Assembly (NCBI RefSeq): GCF_024813435.1
Contig: NZ_JANAEZ010000005.1
Span: 1-64,000 of the forward strand
Direction: 5' to 3'
From: Cognataquiflexum gelatinilyticum
Lineage (GTDB): Bacteria; Bacteroidota; Bacteroidia; Cytophagales; Cyclobacteriaceae
DNA: 64,000 nt
The position numbers were made by a program, and so were the translations under genes. The notes below the pieces were generated by a model. The model searched no databases. It saw only the letters and a list, made by a program, of their open reading frames with translations, and had not been told where the DNA came from. Positions 43,477-53,373 of this stretch are shown in pieces; position 1 is the stretch's first letter, and each line of letters begins with the position of its first letter.

Positions 43477-44478
43477 ATGTTAAAGAAAATCATTTTCGGA
43501 ACACTTATTCTCTTGGTAGTATTCATTGGGGGATTTGTTTTTTATGTCCAACTAAATTGGAATAAAACCTATGACATTTCCTATCCTGATCTTCAGGTCA
43601 GTACTGATTCCACAGTAATCGAAAGGGGGAAATATCTCGTTCATGGTCCCGCCCATTGTTCCAATTGCCATGTGGGAAGTGTTGCGGAAATGATTGCGGC
43701 CGATGCGGGTGAGAGAATCCCTCTTAAAGGAGGTGTGCCATTCAATATGGGCGCTCTCGGCACCATGTACCCAAGGAATTTGACTTCTGATTCGGAAACA
43801 GGTATAGCAAGGTATTCGGACAAGGAAATGTTTAGGATGATGCGGCATGTAGTAAAACCGGATGGTACAGGTACCCTAATTGTATTGATGCCTTTTTGGA
43901 ATATGGCAGATGAAGACCTAGTGGCGGTGGTTTCCTACCTCAGAACCATGGCGCCTGTAAATAATGATGTTCCCAATAATGATTGGACTTTTGTAGGAAA
44001 AGCAGTTCGGGTGTTGGCAAGCTCTTTTCAACCAATATCCGACCCTAGTCCGGCCCCGGTCTCCCCTCCGATGGAAGCCACCATAGCCAGGGGAGAATAT
44101 GTGGCTAGATATGTGGCAAATTGTGTAGGCTGTCATACCAATCGTGACCCCATGACTTTTGAAGCCATAGGTCCTGAATACGCCGGTGGAATGGAATTTG
44201 AACCTTGGCCTGAATTTGCTTTGGCTGTAGGGGGTGATCCTGAAACCTGGATGCGTACCCCTAACATTACCCCCCATCCAAACAGCGCTCTGTCAAAATT
44301 CAAAACTGTAGAAGAATGGAAAGCAAGATTCCGTCAGGGAAGGCTGATCAATATATCCCAGATGCATTGGGGACCCTTTTCCAGAATGACCGATGAAGAT
44401 TTGGAGGCGCTATACCTGTATCTAACCAGCTTGGAGCCTTCTGATTATGATGCTGGAGAGTTGATGTTTAAGAAATAG
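43477..44478 (+). CDS. Membrane-anchored diheme cytochrome c
   Basis: A 333-residue protein with one N-terminal membrane anchor (about 5-25) and two CxxCH heme sites, CSNCH (about 62) and CVGCH (about 213), each in a cytochrome-c-like domain. MYPRNLTSDSETGIARYSDKEMFRMMRH and its counterpart TPNITPHPNSALSKFKTVEEW show two related halves. It is similar in layout to the cytochrome subunits of membrane dehydrogenases (alcohol or gluconate dehydrogenase type), which would fit electron transfer from a periplasmic oxidase. No dehydrogenase partner is adjacent. The gene follows the exported NTF2-fold protein by 10 nt. Confidence 0.9.
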   Translation: MLKKIIFGTLILLVVFIGGFVFYVQLNWNKTYDISYPDLQVSTDSTVIERGKYLVHGPAHCSNCHVGSVAEMIAADAGERIPLKGGVPFNMGALGTMYPRNLTSDSETGIARYSDKEMFRMMRHVVKPDGTGTLIVLMPFWNMADEDLVAVVSYLRTMAPVNNDVPNNDWTFVGKAVRVLASSFQPISDPSPAPVSPPMEATIARGEYVARYVANCVGCHTNRDPMTFEAIGPEYAGGMEFEPWPEFALAVGGDPETWMRTPNITPHPNSALSKFKTVEEWKARFRQGRLINISQMHWGPFSRMTDEDLEALYLYLTSLEPSDYDAGELMFKK

Positions 44479-44499
44479 AATCATAAACTGAATAGATCA

Positions 44500-44538
44500 A
44501 ATTGGACAACGGTCACTCGACTGCTGTCCAATTCTTTT
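44500..44538 (+). terminator. Rho-independent terminator after the cytochrome gene
   Basis: AATTGGACA (44500-44508) pairs with TGTCCAATT (44525-44533) and is followed by CTTTTG. The loop is 16 nt long and can pair further. Confidence 0.6.
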
Positions 44539-44575
44539 GTTAAAAAAAATCAATCTTTAGAAAGTAATATAATCA

Positions 44576-45757
44576 ATGAATTCAATCTCTGTCCCCAACC
44601 AAAGAATCTCCTCTATCGATCTTGTCAAAGGCCTTGCTATGCTCATCATGGCATTGGACCATGTGCGGGATTATGTGCATGCCCCTGCTTTCCTATTCAA
44701 CGCGGCAGACCCTGAACAAACAACTTTGGCCATTTTCTTCACCCGCTGGGTCACGCACTTCTGTGCGCCTGCTTTCAGTTTTCTCGCAGGACTTTCTGCT
44801 TTTATGATAGGCAAGAGAAAACCAAAAAATGAATTATCGGGATTTCTTCTCAAAAGGGGACTTTGGCTTGTATTTATTGAGCTAACTGTGATCAATTTTG
44901 GGTGGCTTTTTGATCTAAGTTTTGGAACCATTCTTTTACAGGTCATCTGGTCCTTGGGAATCAGCATGATTGCCTTGGCGGGTTTGGTTTACTTACCCCG
45001 TAAAGTCATTTTGATTTTTAGCCTTATCCTGATTTTTGGACATAACCTTTTGGACAATATCCAATTTGATGATTCTATATTATGGGCAATGTTTCACAAA
45101 CTCAATATTTTCATGCTTTCAGAAAATTTGATGTTTATAGCAGGATATCCAATCATCCCTTGGATAGCTGTGATGTCCCTTGGTTATTGCTTTGGTGACT
45201 TTTACGACAAATCAGTGGACAGTTCAAAAAGGAGAAAGACATTCAATTTGATCGGGATTGGTGCTATTGTTCTTTTTGTTGTGCTGAGGTGGACCAATGT
45301 CTATGGAGATCCTATCCTGTTTCAGCAGTATGATAGACCCGGTCAGGACCTGGTTTCATTCCTGAATCCAACCAAATACCCGCCTTCACTTTTGTTTCTA
45401 TTGATGACTTTGGGAGGGACACTCCTCCTTTTGGCCAATTCGGAGAAATGGAAAGGAAAACTAGTGGATTTTATCTGCACCTTCGGCAGGGTTCCGTTTT
45501 TTTTCTACATCATCCACATTTATCTAATTCATCTCATTGCTATCGGATTGGTGACGCTTACGGGTTTCGTCTGGGAGAAGAACATGGTTTTGGCGGCATG
45601 GGGAGCAATCGAAAATCCGATTCCCGGTTATGGATTTCCGCTTTGGGTAGTATATGTTGTCTGGATTTCAGTGATTTTGGTATTGTATCCGATTTGTAAA
45701 AAGTTTGACCGCTACAAGCAGGGCAATAAGGACAAATGGTGGCTCAGCTATCTCTGA
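44576..45757 (+). CDS. DUF1624 / heparan-alpha-glucosaminide N-acetyltransferase-like membrane protein
   Basis: A 393-residue protein with about ten membrane helices. RISSIDLVKGLAMLIMALDHVRDY is the family signature: Asp and Lys after the first arginine, then DH in ALDHVRD, with the His as the putative acetyl carrier. WVTHFCAPAFSFLAGLSAFM and FFFYIIHIYLIHLIAIGL are further markers. Such proteins move acetyl groups across the membrane onto sugars, though the bacterial substrates are mostly unknown. It belongs to the same broad acyltransferase-like group as the DUF418 protein 10 kb upstream. It is preceded by a terminator. Confidence 0.88.
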   Translation: MNSISVPNQRISSIDLVKGLAMLIMALDHVRDYVHAPAFLFNAADPEQTTLAIFFTRWVTHFCAPAFSFLAGLSAFMIGKRKPKNELSGFLLKRGLWLVFIELTVINFGWLFDLSFGTILLQVIWSLGISMIALAGLVYLPRKVILIFSLILIFGHNLLDNIQFDDSILWAMFHKLNIFMLSENLMFIAGYPIIPWIAVMSLGYCFGDFYDKSVDSSKRRKTFNLIGIGAIVLFVVLRWTNVYGDPILFQQYDRPGQDLVSFLNPTKYPPSLLFLLMTLGGTLLLLANSEKWKGKLVDFICTFGRVPFFFYIIHIYLIHLIAIGLVTLTGFVWEKNMVLAAWGAIENPIPGYGFPLWVVYVVWISVILVLYPICKKFDRYKQGNKDKWWLSYL

Positions 45758-45941
45758 TTTTGTAAAACAAGAATTCATACCACTGGAGATTCAATCCAAT
45801 AGGAATTCTATTCCCATGCGAAATGTAAATTAATGAGGATGCTTCTTCTTTTAAATTCAAATTCCGGTATATTCAATTCTGTGAATGAAGTTAAATTGCA
45901 CTCAGATTGTATTAGAACCTACCAATTGAAAACCACCAAAA

Positions 45942-48900
45942 ATGAATCATTTTAAGCATTTTCTCCTCTGTTTATTTCTTTTTCCTATGCTGGGTTTTGC
46001 ACAGCAAGCCGATCTTGCCGGACATTTGAACCAGCTTGATTTTAGGTTTATAGGACCTGATGGTAACCGTACCATTGCTGCCGTTGGCGAACCCAACAAC
46101 CTCATGGTCATGTATGTAGGCATGGCGTCAGGGGGTCTTTTCAAAACGGAAGATGGAGGGACTACATGGCGGTCAATTTTTGATGAGCAGGATATATCTT
46201 CTGTTTCTGCATTGGCTTTGGCGCCATCAGACCCTAATCAGGTCTGGGCAGGTACCGGGGAAACTTTCCTAATCCGTCCTGCACATGCGATGGGTAATGG
46301 GATTTACAAATCCAATAATGCGGGGAAAACTTTCCAATACATGGGTTTAAAAGAAACGGCCCGTATCGGGCAGATTGTGGTAGATCCGAAAAACCCTGAT
46401 ATAGTCTATGTAGCTGCTTTGGGCCATACATATGGTCCACAAAAAGAAAGAGGAGTGTATAAAACCACAGATGGAGGAAAAACTTGGAACCAAGTACTTT
46501 TTGTAAATGAGCAAACCGGCGCAGTAGATTTGGCATTGAATCCCAAAAATCCCGAGATTCTATTTGCGGCCTTTTGGTCAATTGACATCAAAACATGGGG
46601 GCTGAACAGCGGAGGCGCCGGAGGTGGAATCTACAGAAGTAAAGACGGAGGAGCCACATGGGAAGCACTTAAAGACAAAGGATTGCCGGGTGGAGAAAGG
46701 AATCCTGTGGGCAAAACATCTGTGGCCGTTGCCTACAGCAATCCAAATATCGTTTACGCCTTGTTTGAAATGGATAGTCCTCAGCTTTGGAAATCAACTG
46801 ATGGTGGAGATACTTGGGAACTGACCATGATCAACCATGACATCAATGAGCGGGCCCCTTATTACACCAAATTGAGAGTTTCCACAGATGATCCTGATGA
46901 AATTTACTTTGCTTCGGTAAAATTCAGCACCTCCAAGGACGGTGGCAAAACGCTGGCCAGCGCAGGTTATCGGGCAGGTGGAGACAACCATGACATATGG
47001 GTTGATCCGCTAAATCCAAACCGGATTTTAGTGGCGCATGATGGAGGGCTTGGGGTGACTTGGAACAAACAGGAATCCTACAAGCAGCATGTGTTCCCCA
47101 ATGCACAGATGTACCATGTATGGACTGATAATCAGATTCCTTACAATGTCTATGGAAACCGGCAGGATGGCTATTCTTACCGTGGCCCAAGCAATAGCCG
47201 TCAAGGAAGTATTCCGCTTGGACTCTGGCAGGCTGTCGGAGGATGTGAGAGTGGGTGGGCTATCCCTGACCCTGTAGACAACCATATAGTTTGGTCGGGA
47301 TGCTATGATGGTGGACTGCAGGTATACGACATGCGAACAGGACATGCCCGAGACGTTCGGGTTTGGCCGGAAGCAGGATATGGCTGGGCACCGCAGGACA
47401 TGCGCTACAGATGGCATTGGTCCTTCCCGATTTTTATCAGTCCTCATAACCACAAACGTGTTTATGTCGGAAGTCAGTTTGTACATATGACAGAAGATTA
47501 TGGGCAAAGCTGGAAAATCATCAGCCCGGACCTCACCCGAAATGACAAATCCCATCAGCAGTCTTCGGGAGGAATTGCGACAGATAACCTCATGACTTTT
47601 GATGCCTCGGTTCTTTTTGCCATTGCCGAATCTAAAATTGAAGACGGACTCATTTGGACCGGAAGCAATGATGGTTTGGTTCAGTTGACCAGAGACGGCG
47701 GCAAAACCTGGACAGATGTCTCAGAAAAAATAATGGGAAAACCTGAGCTTGGGACAATTTCCAGCATTGAACCATCAAGACATCAGCAAGGAACTGCCTA
47801 CATAACAGTTGATGCACATCAGCTTGGAGACTTTGATCCTTATATTTTCAAAACCACCGATTATGGCAAGACCTGGGAAAAAATCAGCGAGGGAATAGAA
47901 CATTCAGAATCCAGCTTTGTCCATGTTGCTCGTGAAGATCCAAAAGTCAAAGGAATGCTTTATGCAGGTACGGATAAAGGACTCTACATTTCAAAGGATG
48001 ACGGCAAAACCTGGTTCAGACTAAGAAATAACCTACCACCGGTACCGATTTATTGGTTGACAATCCAAATGGAATTCAATGATATGGTGATCGGTACATA
48101 TGGCAGGGGATTCTACATTTTGGATGATATTGGCGCAATACAAGAATTGGATAAGGAGGTTTTGGCAAAAGAGGTACATCTCTTCAATCAACAGCCGGCC
48201 TACCGATTTCAAGAAATACAAGGAATCAAAACAGAAGGCCGAACCATGACCACAGGATCAAATCCCCCATATGGCATGGATATCAATTATTATTTGAAAA
48301 ATCCGGCAAAAGAGGTCAAGGTGGAAATTTTTGATAAAGACGGAAATCAAGTCAGAACCATCAATGGCAGGAAAGATTCAGGGGTAAACAGGGTTTGGTG
48401 GGATTTGCGTCATGAACCTACACTTCAACCAAAATTATTGGTAGCGCCTCAGGATAAACCTTGGGTAAAATTAGAGGGCAGGGAATTTAGACCGCTAGTG
48501 ACTTGGGATTTGGATCTTTATCGTGGGCAATTTGGGCCTCGGGTGATTCCCGGAGAGTATGAAATCAGGATCACTGTTGATGGACAAACTTTCAGTCAAA
48601 AAGGAAAGGTCATCAAGGACCCAAACACTGCCGGTACTTTAGATGATATTCAAAAGCAAGTTGAGTTCTCATTAAAACTCAATGCGGCAATGAACGAAGT
48701 GGTACTTGCCATCAATGAGATCGAAATCATCCGCAAGGAACTCGAGGAATTGACACTTCTAAATCAGGATGAACAAATCGCTTTGAAAGCAAAGGAACTT
48801 GAAGCAAAGATCTTGGAAGTCGAAGGGGCATTATTTGATGTCAACCTTACCGGTGCAAGGGAAGATGCTTTTAGAAATCCGATGAAACTCTATGGAAGAA

Positions 48901-49097
48901 TCAGTGCTTTGGCCAGCGATACGGGCGGATTTGGAGCTGATTTCAGGCCAACTAACCAACAAATGGAAGTATACAATGTCTTCAGAAAACAGCTGGATGA
49001 CATTCAGGTCCAATACAAAAGACTGATAGAGGAGGAGATCCCGAAGTTCAATCAGTATCTATTGTCAAGAGATATCCAAATGATTCTGAAAAGGTGA
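45942..49097 (+). CDS. Secreted Asp-box (BNR/VPS10-like) propeller protein
   Basis: A 1051-residue exported protein (signal LFLFPMLGFAQ). It carries about ten Asp-box repeats of the SxDGGxTW kind, for example TEDGGTTWRSI, TTDGGKTWNQV, SKDGGATWEAL, STDGGDTWELT, TRDGGKTWTDV, TTDYGKTWEKI and SKDDGKTWFRL. These build beta-propellers like the VPS10/sortilin-type or xyloglucanase-type domains. The C-terminal part (about 785-885) has a FlgD-like Ig fold (EVKVEIFDKDGNQVRTING, VWWDLRHEP), and a helical tail ends the protein. Catalytic residues are not obvious. A role in binding peptides or glycans is inference. It heads a likely operon with the M20 enzyme. Confidence 0.9.
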   Translation: MNHFKHFLLCLFLFPMLGFAQQADLAGHLNQLDFRFIGPDGNRTIAAVGEPNNLMVMYVGMASGGLFKTEDGGTTWRSIFDEQDISSVSALALAPSDPNQVWAGTGETFLIRPAHAMGNGIYKSNNAGKTFQYMGLKETARIGQIVVDPKNPDIVYVAALGHTYGPQKERGVYKTTDGGKTWNQVLFVNEQTGAVDLALNPKNPEILFAAFWSIDIKTWGLNSGGAGGGIYRSKDGGATWEALKDKGLPGGERNPVGKTSVAVAYSNPNIVYALFEMDSPQLWKSTDGGDTWELTMINHDINERAPYYTKLRVSTDDPDEIYFASVKFSTSKDGGKTLASAGYRAGGDNHDIWVDPLNPNRILVAHDGGLGVTWNKQESYKQHVFPNAQMYHVWTDNQIPYNVYGNRQDGYSYRGPSNSRQGSIPLGLWQAVGGCESGWAIPDPVDNHIVWSGCYDGGLQVYDMRTGHARDVRVWPEAGYGWAPQDMRYRWHWSFPIFISPHNHKRVYVGSQFVHMTEDYGQSWKIISPDLTRNDKSHQQSSGGIATDNLMTFDASVLFAIAESKIEDGLIWTGSNDGLVQLTRDGGKTWTDVSEKIMGKPELGTISSIEPSRHQQGTAYITVDAHQLGDFDPYIFKTTDYGKTWEKISEGIEHSESSFVHVAREDPKVKGMLYAGTDKGLYISKDDGKTWFRLRNNLPPVPIYWLTIQMEFNDMVIGTYGRGFYILDDIGAIQELDKEVLAKEVHLFNQQPAYRFQEIQGIKTEGRTMTTGSNPPYGMDINYYLKNPAKEVKVEIFDKDGNQVRTINGRKDSGVNRVWWDLRHEPTLQPKLLVAPQDKPWVKLEGREFRPLVTWDLDLYRGQFGPRVIPGEYEIRITVDGQTFSQKGKVIKDPNTAGTLDDIQKQVEFSLKLNAAMNEVVLAINEIEIIRKELEELTLLNQDEQIALKAKELEAKILEVEGALFDVNLTGAREDAFRNPMKLYGRISALASDTGGFGADFRPTNQQMEVYNVFRKQLDDIQVQYKRLIEEEIPKFNQYLLSRDIQMILKR

Positions 49098-49134
49098 TTT
49101 TCAATTGAATCGGACTATAAAAGCATTGGAGAAA

Positions 49135-50457
49135 ATGAAAAATTCAATAAGTATGAAATCAATTTTACTGATAAGCATTTTGTTTTTGTTTGCTTTCTCA
49201 GTATTTGCCCAAGTCAAGGTCAATGAGAAACGTATTGAACAACGGATTTTTGAATTGGCAGAGTTTGGGAAAAATGAAAAAGGAGAAGGCCAAAGGGTAG
49301 CTTACAGTCAGGGAGATATTGCCGGCAGGGCTTACTTTATGGATCTGATGCGAAAGGCTGGTCTTGAAGTTCACTTAGACTTTGCGGGCAATATCATCGG
49401 AAAAAGGGCAGGTAAGGACTCTTCCAAAAAACCCATTGCCTTTGGTTCCCACATCGATATGGTTCCAAATGGCGGAAACTATGACGGTGCTTACGGTTCC
49501 ATCACTGCTCTCGAAATCATCGAAGTTCTGAATGAGAATAACATCATAACCGAGCATCCTTTGGAGTTGATTATTTTCCAAAACGAGGAAGGAGGATTGG
49601 TAGGGAGTAGGGCTTTGTCAGGCAACCTGAACAGGGAAGCTTTGTCCCAAAAGAGTGCAAGTGGTCTCACCTTGGAAGAAGGCATAAGGGCTATCGGAGG
49701 CAATCCGGATAGGCTGGAGGAGGTCGTCAGAAAAAAGGGTGACTTGGCAGCTTTTATAGAAATTCATATTGAGCAGAGCAAAGTATTGGAAAGCCGCGGC
49801 ATAGATGTGGCCATTGTTGAAGGCATTGTTGGTATTGAGGATTGGGACATCACTGTCACAGGGATGGCCAACCATGCTGGAAGCACGCCCATGAACGACC
49901 GGCAGGATGCATTGATCGCTGCTTCCAAATTGGTATTGGCTGTGAATGAGGTAGTCAACAGCTATGAAGGTGCGCAAGTAGGGAGTGTGGGGAAAATCTC
50001 TGTTCCTTCAGGTGCTCCCAATATCATTCCGGGAAAAGTGGAAATGAGCCTTCAGATGCGTGACCTTTCTTCAGAAAAAATCATGAGAATGTTTGCCGAC
50101 ATCCAAATGCGGGCCGCTCAGATCGAAAAAGAAACCAATACTAAAATCCAATTTGAAAATCTAAACCTCGGGACCACTCCGACCTTTGCAAGTCAGGAAA
50201 TTCAGGATAAAATGGTTCAGGCAGCCAAATCTCTTGGGATTACCCATATCAACATGCAGAGCGGTGCCGGTCATGATGTCCAGGAAATGGCAAAATTGGG
50301 ACCTATCGGACTGGTCTTTATCCCGAGCAAGGACGGCATCAGCCACAATCCAGAGGAATATTCCTCTCCTGCAGAAATGGCAAACGGAGCCAATGTGATG
50401 CTACATACAGTTTTGTTGTTAGACAAAAGTTTAAGCCTAAAATTGAAAAGAAACTGA
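49135..50457 (+). CDS. M20-family amidohydrolase (allantoate amidohydrolase / N-carbamoylase type), exported
   Basis: A 440-residue enzyme with a signal peptide (LLISILFLFAFSVFAQ), so it should act in the periplasm. Metal ligands: His and Asp in FGSHIDMVPNGG and NYDGAYG, Glu pair in FQNEEGG, His in IEIHIEQ, and His in SHNPEEYS near the C-terminus. This is the M20 amidase pattern of allantoate amidohydrolase and beta-ureidopropionase-like N-carbamoylases. The real substrate is unclear. I chose the ATG at 49135, while the TTG at 49105 would only add ten residues. It lies 37 nt after the Asp-box gene and 8 nt before the next gene. Confidence 0.9.
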   Translation: MKNSISMKSILLISILFLFAFSVFAQVKVNEKRIEQRIFELAEFGKNEKGEGQRVAYSQGDIAGRAYFMDLMRKAGLEVHLDFAGNIIGKRAGKDSSKKPIAFGSHIDMVPNGGNYDGAYGSITALEIIEVLNENNIITEHPLELIIFQNEEGGLVGSRALSGNLNREALSQKSASGLTLEEGIRAIGGNPDRLEEVVRKKGDLAAFIEIHIEQSKVLESRGIDVAIVEGIVGIEDWDITVTGMANHAGSTPMNDRQDALIAASKLVLAVNEVVNSYEGAQVGSVGKISVPSGAPNIIPGKVEMSLQMRDLSSEKIMRMFADIQMRAAQIEKETNTKIQFENLNLGTTPTFASQEIQDKMVQAAKSLGITHINMQSGAGHDVQEMAKLGPIGLVFIPSKDGISHNPEEYSSPAEMANGANVMLHTVLLLDKSLSLKLKRN

Positions 50458-50465
50458 TCTGAGCA

Positions 50466-51257
50466 ATGGAAACCCTCGAATACCTCCTTAGCATTGACAT
50501 CAATTACATCGCAGTCGGATTGATCGCACTGTTTTTTACTTTGGAACATGTGCTCAGTACCCAATTTCCATTTAAAGAAAGGGGAAAGCATTTTTGGAAC
50601 AGCCTCCTGTTTCAGGTGGTATTCCTGATCGGCAACCTATTTTGGGCGGGTTTCTTCGTTTTCTGCATTGAATGGCTCAATCAAAATGAAATAGGATTGT
50701 TCTATATGCTTGAATTCCCCCTTTGGCTGAAGCTGATTTTAGGTATTTTGATCTTGGATTTAGGTACTTATTGGTTCCATAGAATTTCCCATCTTTCCCC
50801 GCTACTTTGGCGGTTTCATAGGGTTCACCACAGTGATACTACCATGGACTCATCCAATTATTTCCGATCCCATCCGATTGAAGTCCTTTTCTGGTTTGGA
50901 AGCGCACCCATTTTGATGTCGGCCATTTTCGGATTGGATCTGTTTACCATAGGAGTGTATTTTTTGGTATTGACTCCCTTTCTGGTCATTGAGCATTCCA
51001 ATTTAAAGTTCCCTGCCTGGTTGGACAAAACTATTGGATTGGTGATCACCACGCCCAACTTCCACAAGATTCACCACGATCAGGATCAGCATTATACCGA
51101 CTCGAATTTTGCCGACATATTTATCCTTTGGGACAGGATTTTCGGGACTTACAAATACAAACCTGCAGAGCAGGTCAAACTAGGATTGGAAGAATTCGAT
51201 GAAGAAAGAAAGCAGACTTTCTGGTATTTGATCAGAAGTCCATTTTTAAGAGATTGA
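50466..51257 (+). CDS. Sterol desaturase / fatty acid hydroxylase family membrane protein
   Basis: A 263-residue membrane protein with four or more helices. The eight-His diiron motif is visible: HRISH (about 100), HRVHHS (about 117-122), and HKIHHDQDQHYTDSNF (about 200). This is the hydroxylase superfamily that adds hydroxyl groups to lipids using O2. The lipid substrate is unknown. In Bacteroidota, sphingolipids, capnoids or isoprenoids are candidates. It follows the M20 enzyme by 8 nt and probably shares its transcript. Confidence 0.9.
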   Translation: METLEYLLSIDINYIAVGLIALFFTLEHVLSTQFPFKERGKHFWNSLLFQVVFLIGNLFWAGFFVFCIEWLNQNEIGLFYMLEFPLWLKLILGILILDLGTYWFHRISHLSPLLWRFHRVHHSDTTMDSSNYFRSHPIEVLFWFGSAPILMSAIFGLDLFTIGVYFLVLTPFLVIEHSNLKFPAWLDKTIGLVITTPNFHKIHHDQDQHYTDSNFADIFILWDRIFGTYKYKPAEQVKLGLEEFDEERKQTFWYLIRSPFLRD

Positions 51258-51442
51258 TTGTCTACTTTGTTTTTTCTTTGTGTTTATTTTTTAATTTCCC
51301 ATGAATATTTCAATATCAAAATGACTGCTGTTTGGGAGATCATCCAAAGAGACTTACCCAAATTGAAATCAATGGTTACTATTATCCTTGAAACTGAGTT
51401 TTAACTGTTGCACAAGAAAATTCTAAATAGCCTTTCCCAAAT

Positions 51443-53140
51443 ATGAAAAACTTCAAATCCATTATATTCCAAATCCTCTGGTTAGCCTCCCTCTTTTTTA
51501 CTCCATTCCACCTCCATGCCCAAACCTACGGCAAAAACGGCATGGTTGTCTCTGACAATGTCCTTGCCTCTGAAGTGGGTATAGACATTTTGAAAAAGGG
51601 AGGAAATGCCATCGATGCGAGTATTGCCACGGCATTTGCTTTGGCAGTGACACATCCCGAGGCAGGCAATATCGGTGGAGGAGGATTTATTGTTTTGATG
51701 AAATCAGATGGGGAAGTCACGACTTTTGACTTTAGGGAAAAAGCACCATTGAAAGCAACACCTGACATGTTTCAGGATGCCGCAGGTAACCTGATCGAAA
51801 ACGCGAACAGCAATGGCTTAAAGGCCGTTGGCGTGCCCGGTACAGTGGCAGGCCTTTACCTAGCCCATCAAAAATACGGGAAATTGCCTTGGCCGGATTT
51901 GGTGCAGCCTGCTGTTGATTTGGCTCAAAAAGGGTTTCCCATGACTTGGGGATTGTATAAAGCTGCGCTGAATATGGAAGATTGGGATGATTCATATGAC
52001 ATCATGACCAATTATTTCCGCAATTCTGCCGGTGAAATCATCCAACCGGGAGTGCTTTGGACACAGCCTGCCTTGGCCAAAACCCTTTCACTGATCCTGG
52101 ACAAAGGTCAGGATGGCTTTTACAAAGGTGAAGTTGCCGAAGAAATCGAAGCCTACATGAAAGCCAAAGGTGGAATCATCACCAAGGAAGATTTGGCAAG
52201 ATATAAAGCCATCGAGCGCAAACCTATCAAAGGAACCTACAAAGGCTACGACATCTATTCGATGCCGCCACCGAGTTCGGGTGGAGTAGCCCTGATAGAG
52301 ATGATGAACCTGATGGAACTGGCAGACCTCCAAAAAATTGAATTCAATTCCACGGCTTATGTGCATTTGGTAGCTGAAGCGATGCGAAGGGCTTTTGCCG
52401 ATCGTGCGGAGCATTTGGGTGATCCTGATTTCAATCCTGAGATACCTTTGGATAAATTGACATCCAAGGAATTTGCCAAAAAACGTTTTGAGAATATTGA
52501 CCTCAAAAAAGCCTCCGTCAGCGACTCTTCGAAATTTGGACAATTATATGACGGAAGCAGCACGACGCACTTTTCGGTAGTGGACAAAGAGGGCAATGCC
52601 GTCTCCCTGACATATACCCTCGAAAATTCCTATGGGGTAGGGATGGGTTCTGCCAAACTCGGCTTCATCTTCAACAATGAAATGGGAGACTTCAACCCCG
52701 TGCCGGGAGTGACCAACGGCGACGGACAGATCGGTTCCAATCCAAATCTGATCGCACCTGAAAAGCGGATGCTGTCCAGCATGACGCCGACCATTGTCGC
52801 CAAAGACGGCAAACCATACCTGATCATCGGAAGCCCGGGAGGGAGGACGATCATCAATACGGTGTTTCAAACAGTCCTCAATGTCCTGGAATACAACATG
52901 CGGATCGACAAGGCCATCGAAGCCATGAAAATCCACCACCAATGGCTTCCGGATGGGTTGGTGTATGAAAAGCACTTGATGTCCCCCGATACCCGTGATG
53001 CGTTGACGAAGATGGGACATAGGCTATTTCCTTACAACAATCTCGGTGTCTTAATGGGAATCACCTATGATCCCAAGCTTAAAGTCTTTATTGGAGCTGC
53101 CGATTCTTCGAGTGATGATGGAGCAGCGGTGGGGTATTGA
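51443..53140 (+). CDS. ggt: Gamma-glutamyltransferase
   Basis: A 565-residue exported enzyme (signal ending in HLHAQ). It is an N-terminal nucleophile hydrolase that self-cleaves before a catalytic Thr. Here SSTTHFSVVDKEGNAVS (about 370-386) contains the nucleophile, and GSPGGRTIINTV (about 457-468) the oxyanion/substrate loop. PEAGNIGGGGFIV and PSSGGVALIEMMN are further family signatures. It cleaves gamma-glutamyl compounds such as glutathione in the periplasm, which fits recycling of amino acids. The protein is complete. The gene stands 186 nt after the hydroxylase gene and before a repeat-rich gap. Confidence 0.95.
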   Translation: MKNFKSIIFQILWLASLFFTPFHLHAQTYGKNGMVVSDNVLASEVGIDILKKGGNAIDASIATAFALAVTHPEAGNIGGGGFIVLMKSDGEVTTFDFREKAPLKATPDMFQDAAGNLIENANSNGLKAVGVPGTVAGLYLAHQKYGKLPWPDLVQPAVDLAQKGFPMTWGLYKAALNMEDWDDSYDIMTNYFRNSAGEIIQPGVLWTQPALAKTLSLILDKGQDGFYKGEVAEEIEAYMKAKGGIITKEDLARYKAIERKPIKGTYKGYDIYSMPPPSSGGVALIEMMNLMELADLQKIEFNSTAYVHLVAEAMRRAFADRAEHLGDPDFNPEIPLDKLTSKEFAKKRFENIDLKKASVSDSSKFGQLYDGSSTTHFSVVDKEGNAVSLTYTLENSYGVGMGSAKLGFIFNNEMGDFNPVPGVTNGDGQIGSNPNLIAPEKRMLSSMTPTIVAKDGKPYLIIGSPGGRTIINTVFQTVLNVLEYNMRIDKAIEAMKIHHQWLPDGLVYEKHLMSPDTRDALTKMGHRLFPYNNLGVLMGITYDPKLKVFIGAADSSSDDGAAVGY

Positions 53141-53193
53141 GAAAAGGAAAGGAGGAATATTTAAGCATCTTATTCTTTTCAATTAACCTTTTT

Positions 53194-53314
53194 ATGGAAC
53201 AACCGTGGGGAGGAAGAAATTTTACCGGGCCGGCGGGGGTTTGTGTAAGGGAGGATTAAAATTTCTTGCCTTTTTTGGTTACTTTTTGTGGTAAGACAAA
53301 AAGTGACACAAGAA
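53194..53314 (+). repeat. Intergenic repeat R2, copy 1
   Basis: Starts TATGGAACAACCGTGGGGAG, contains CCGGGCCGGCGGGGGT and TTTTTTGGTTACTTTTTGT, and ends AAAAAGTGACACAAGAA. GTTACTTTTTGT (53278-53289) and ACAAAAAGTGAC (53296-53307) form a hairpin. A second copy lies at 53856-53975 with altered centre. Confidence 0.85.
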
Positions 53315-53373
53315 TGAAACACATAGAAGATTGGGATCGATGTAAAGAGTAAAAATAAAGAAATCAATCCCGG

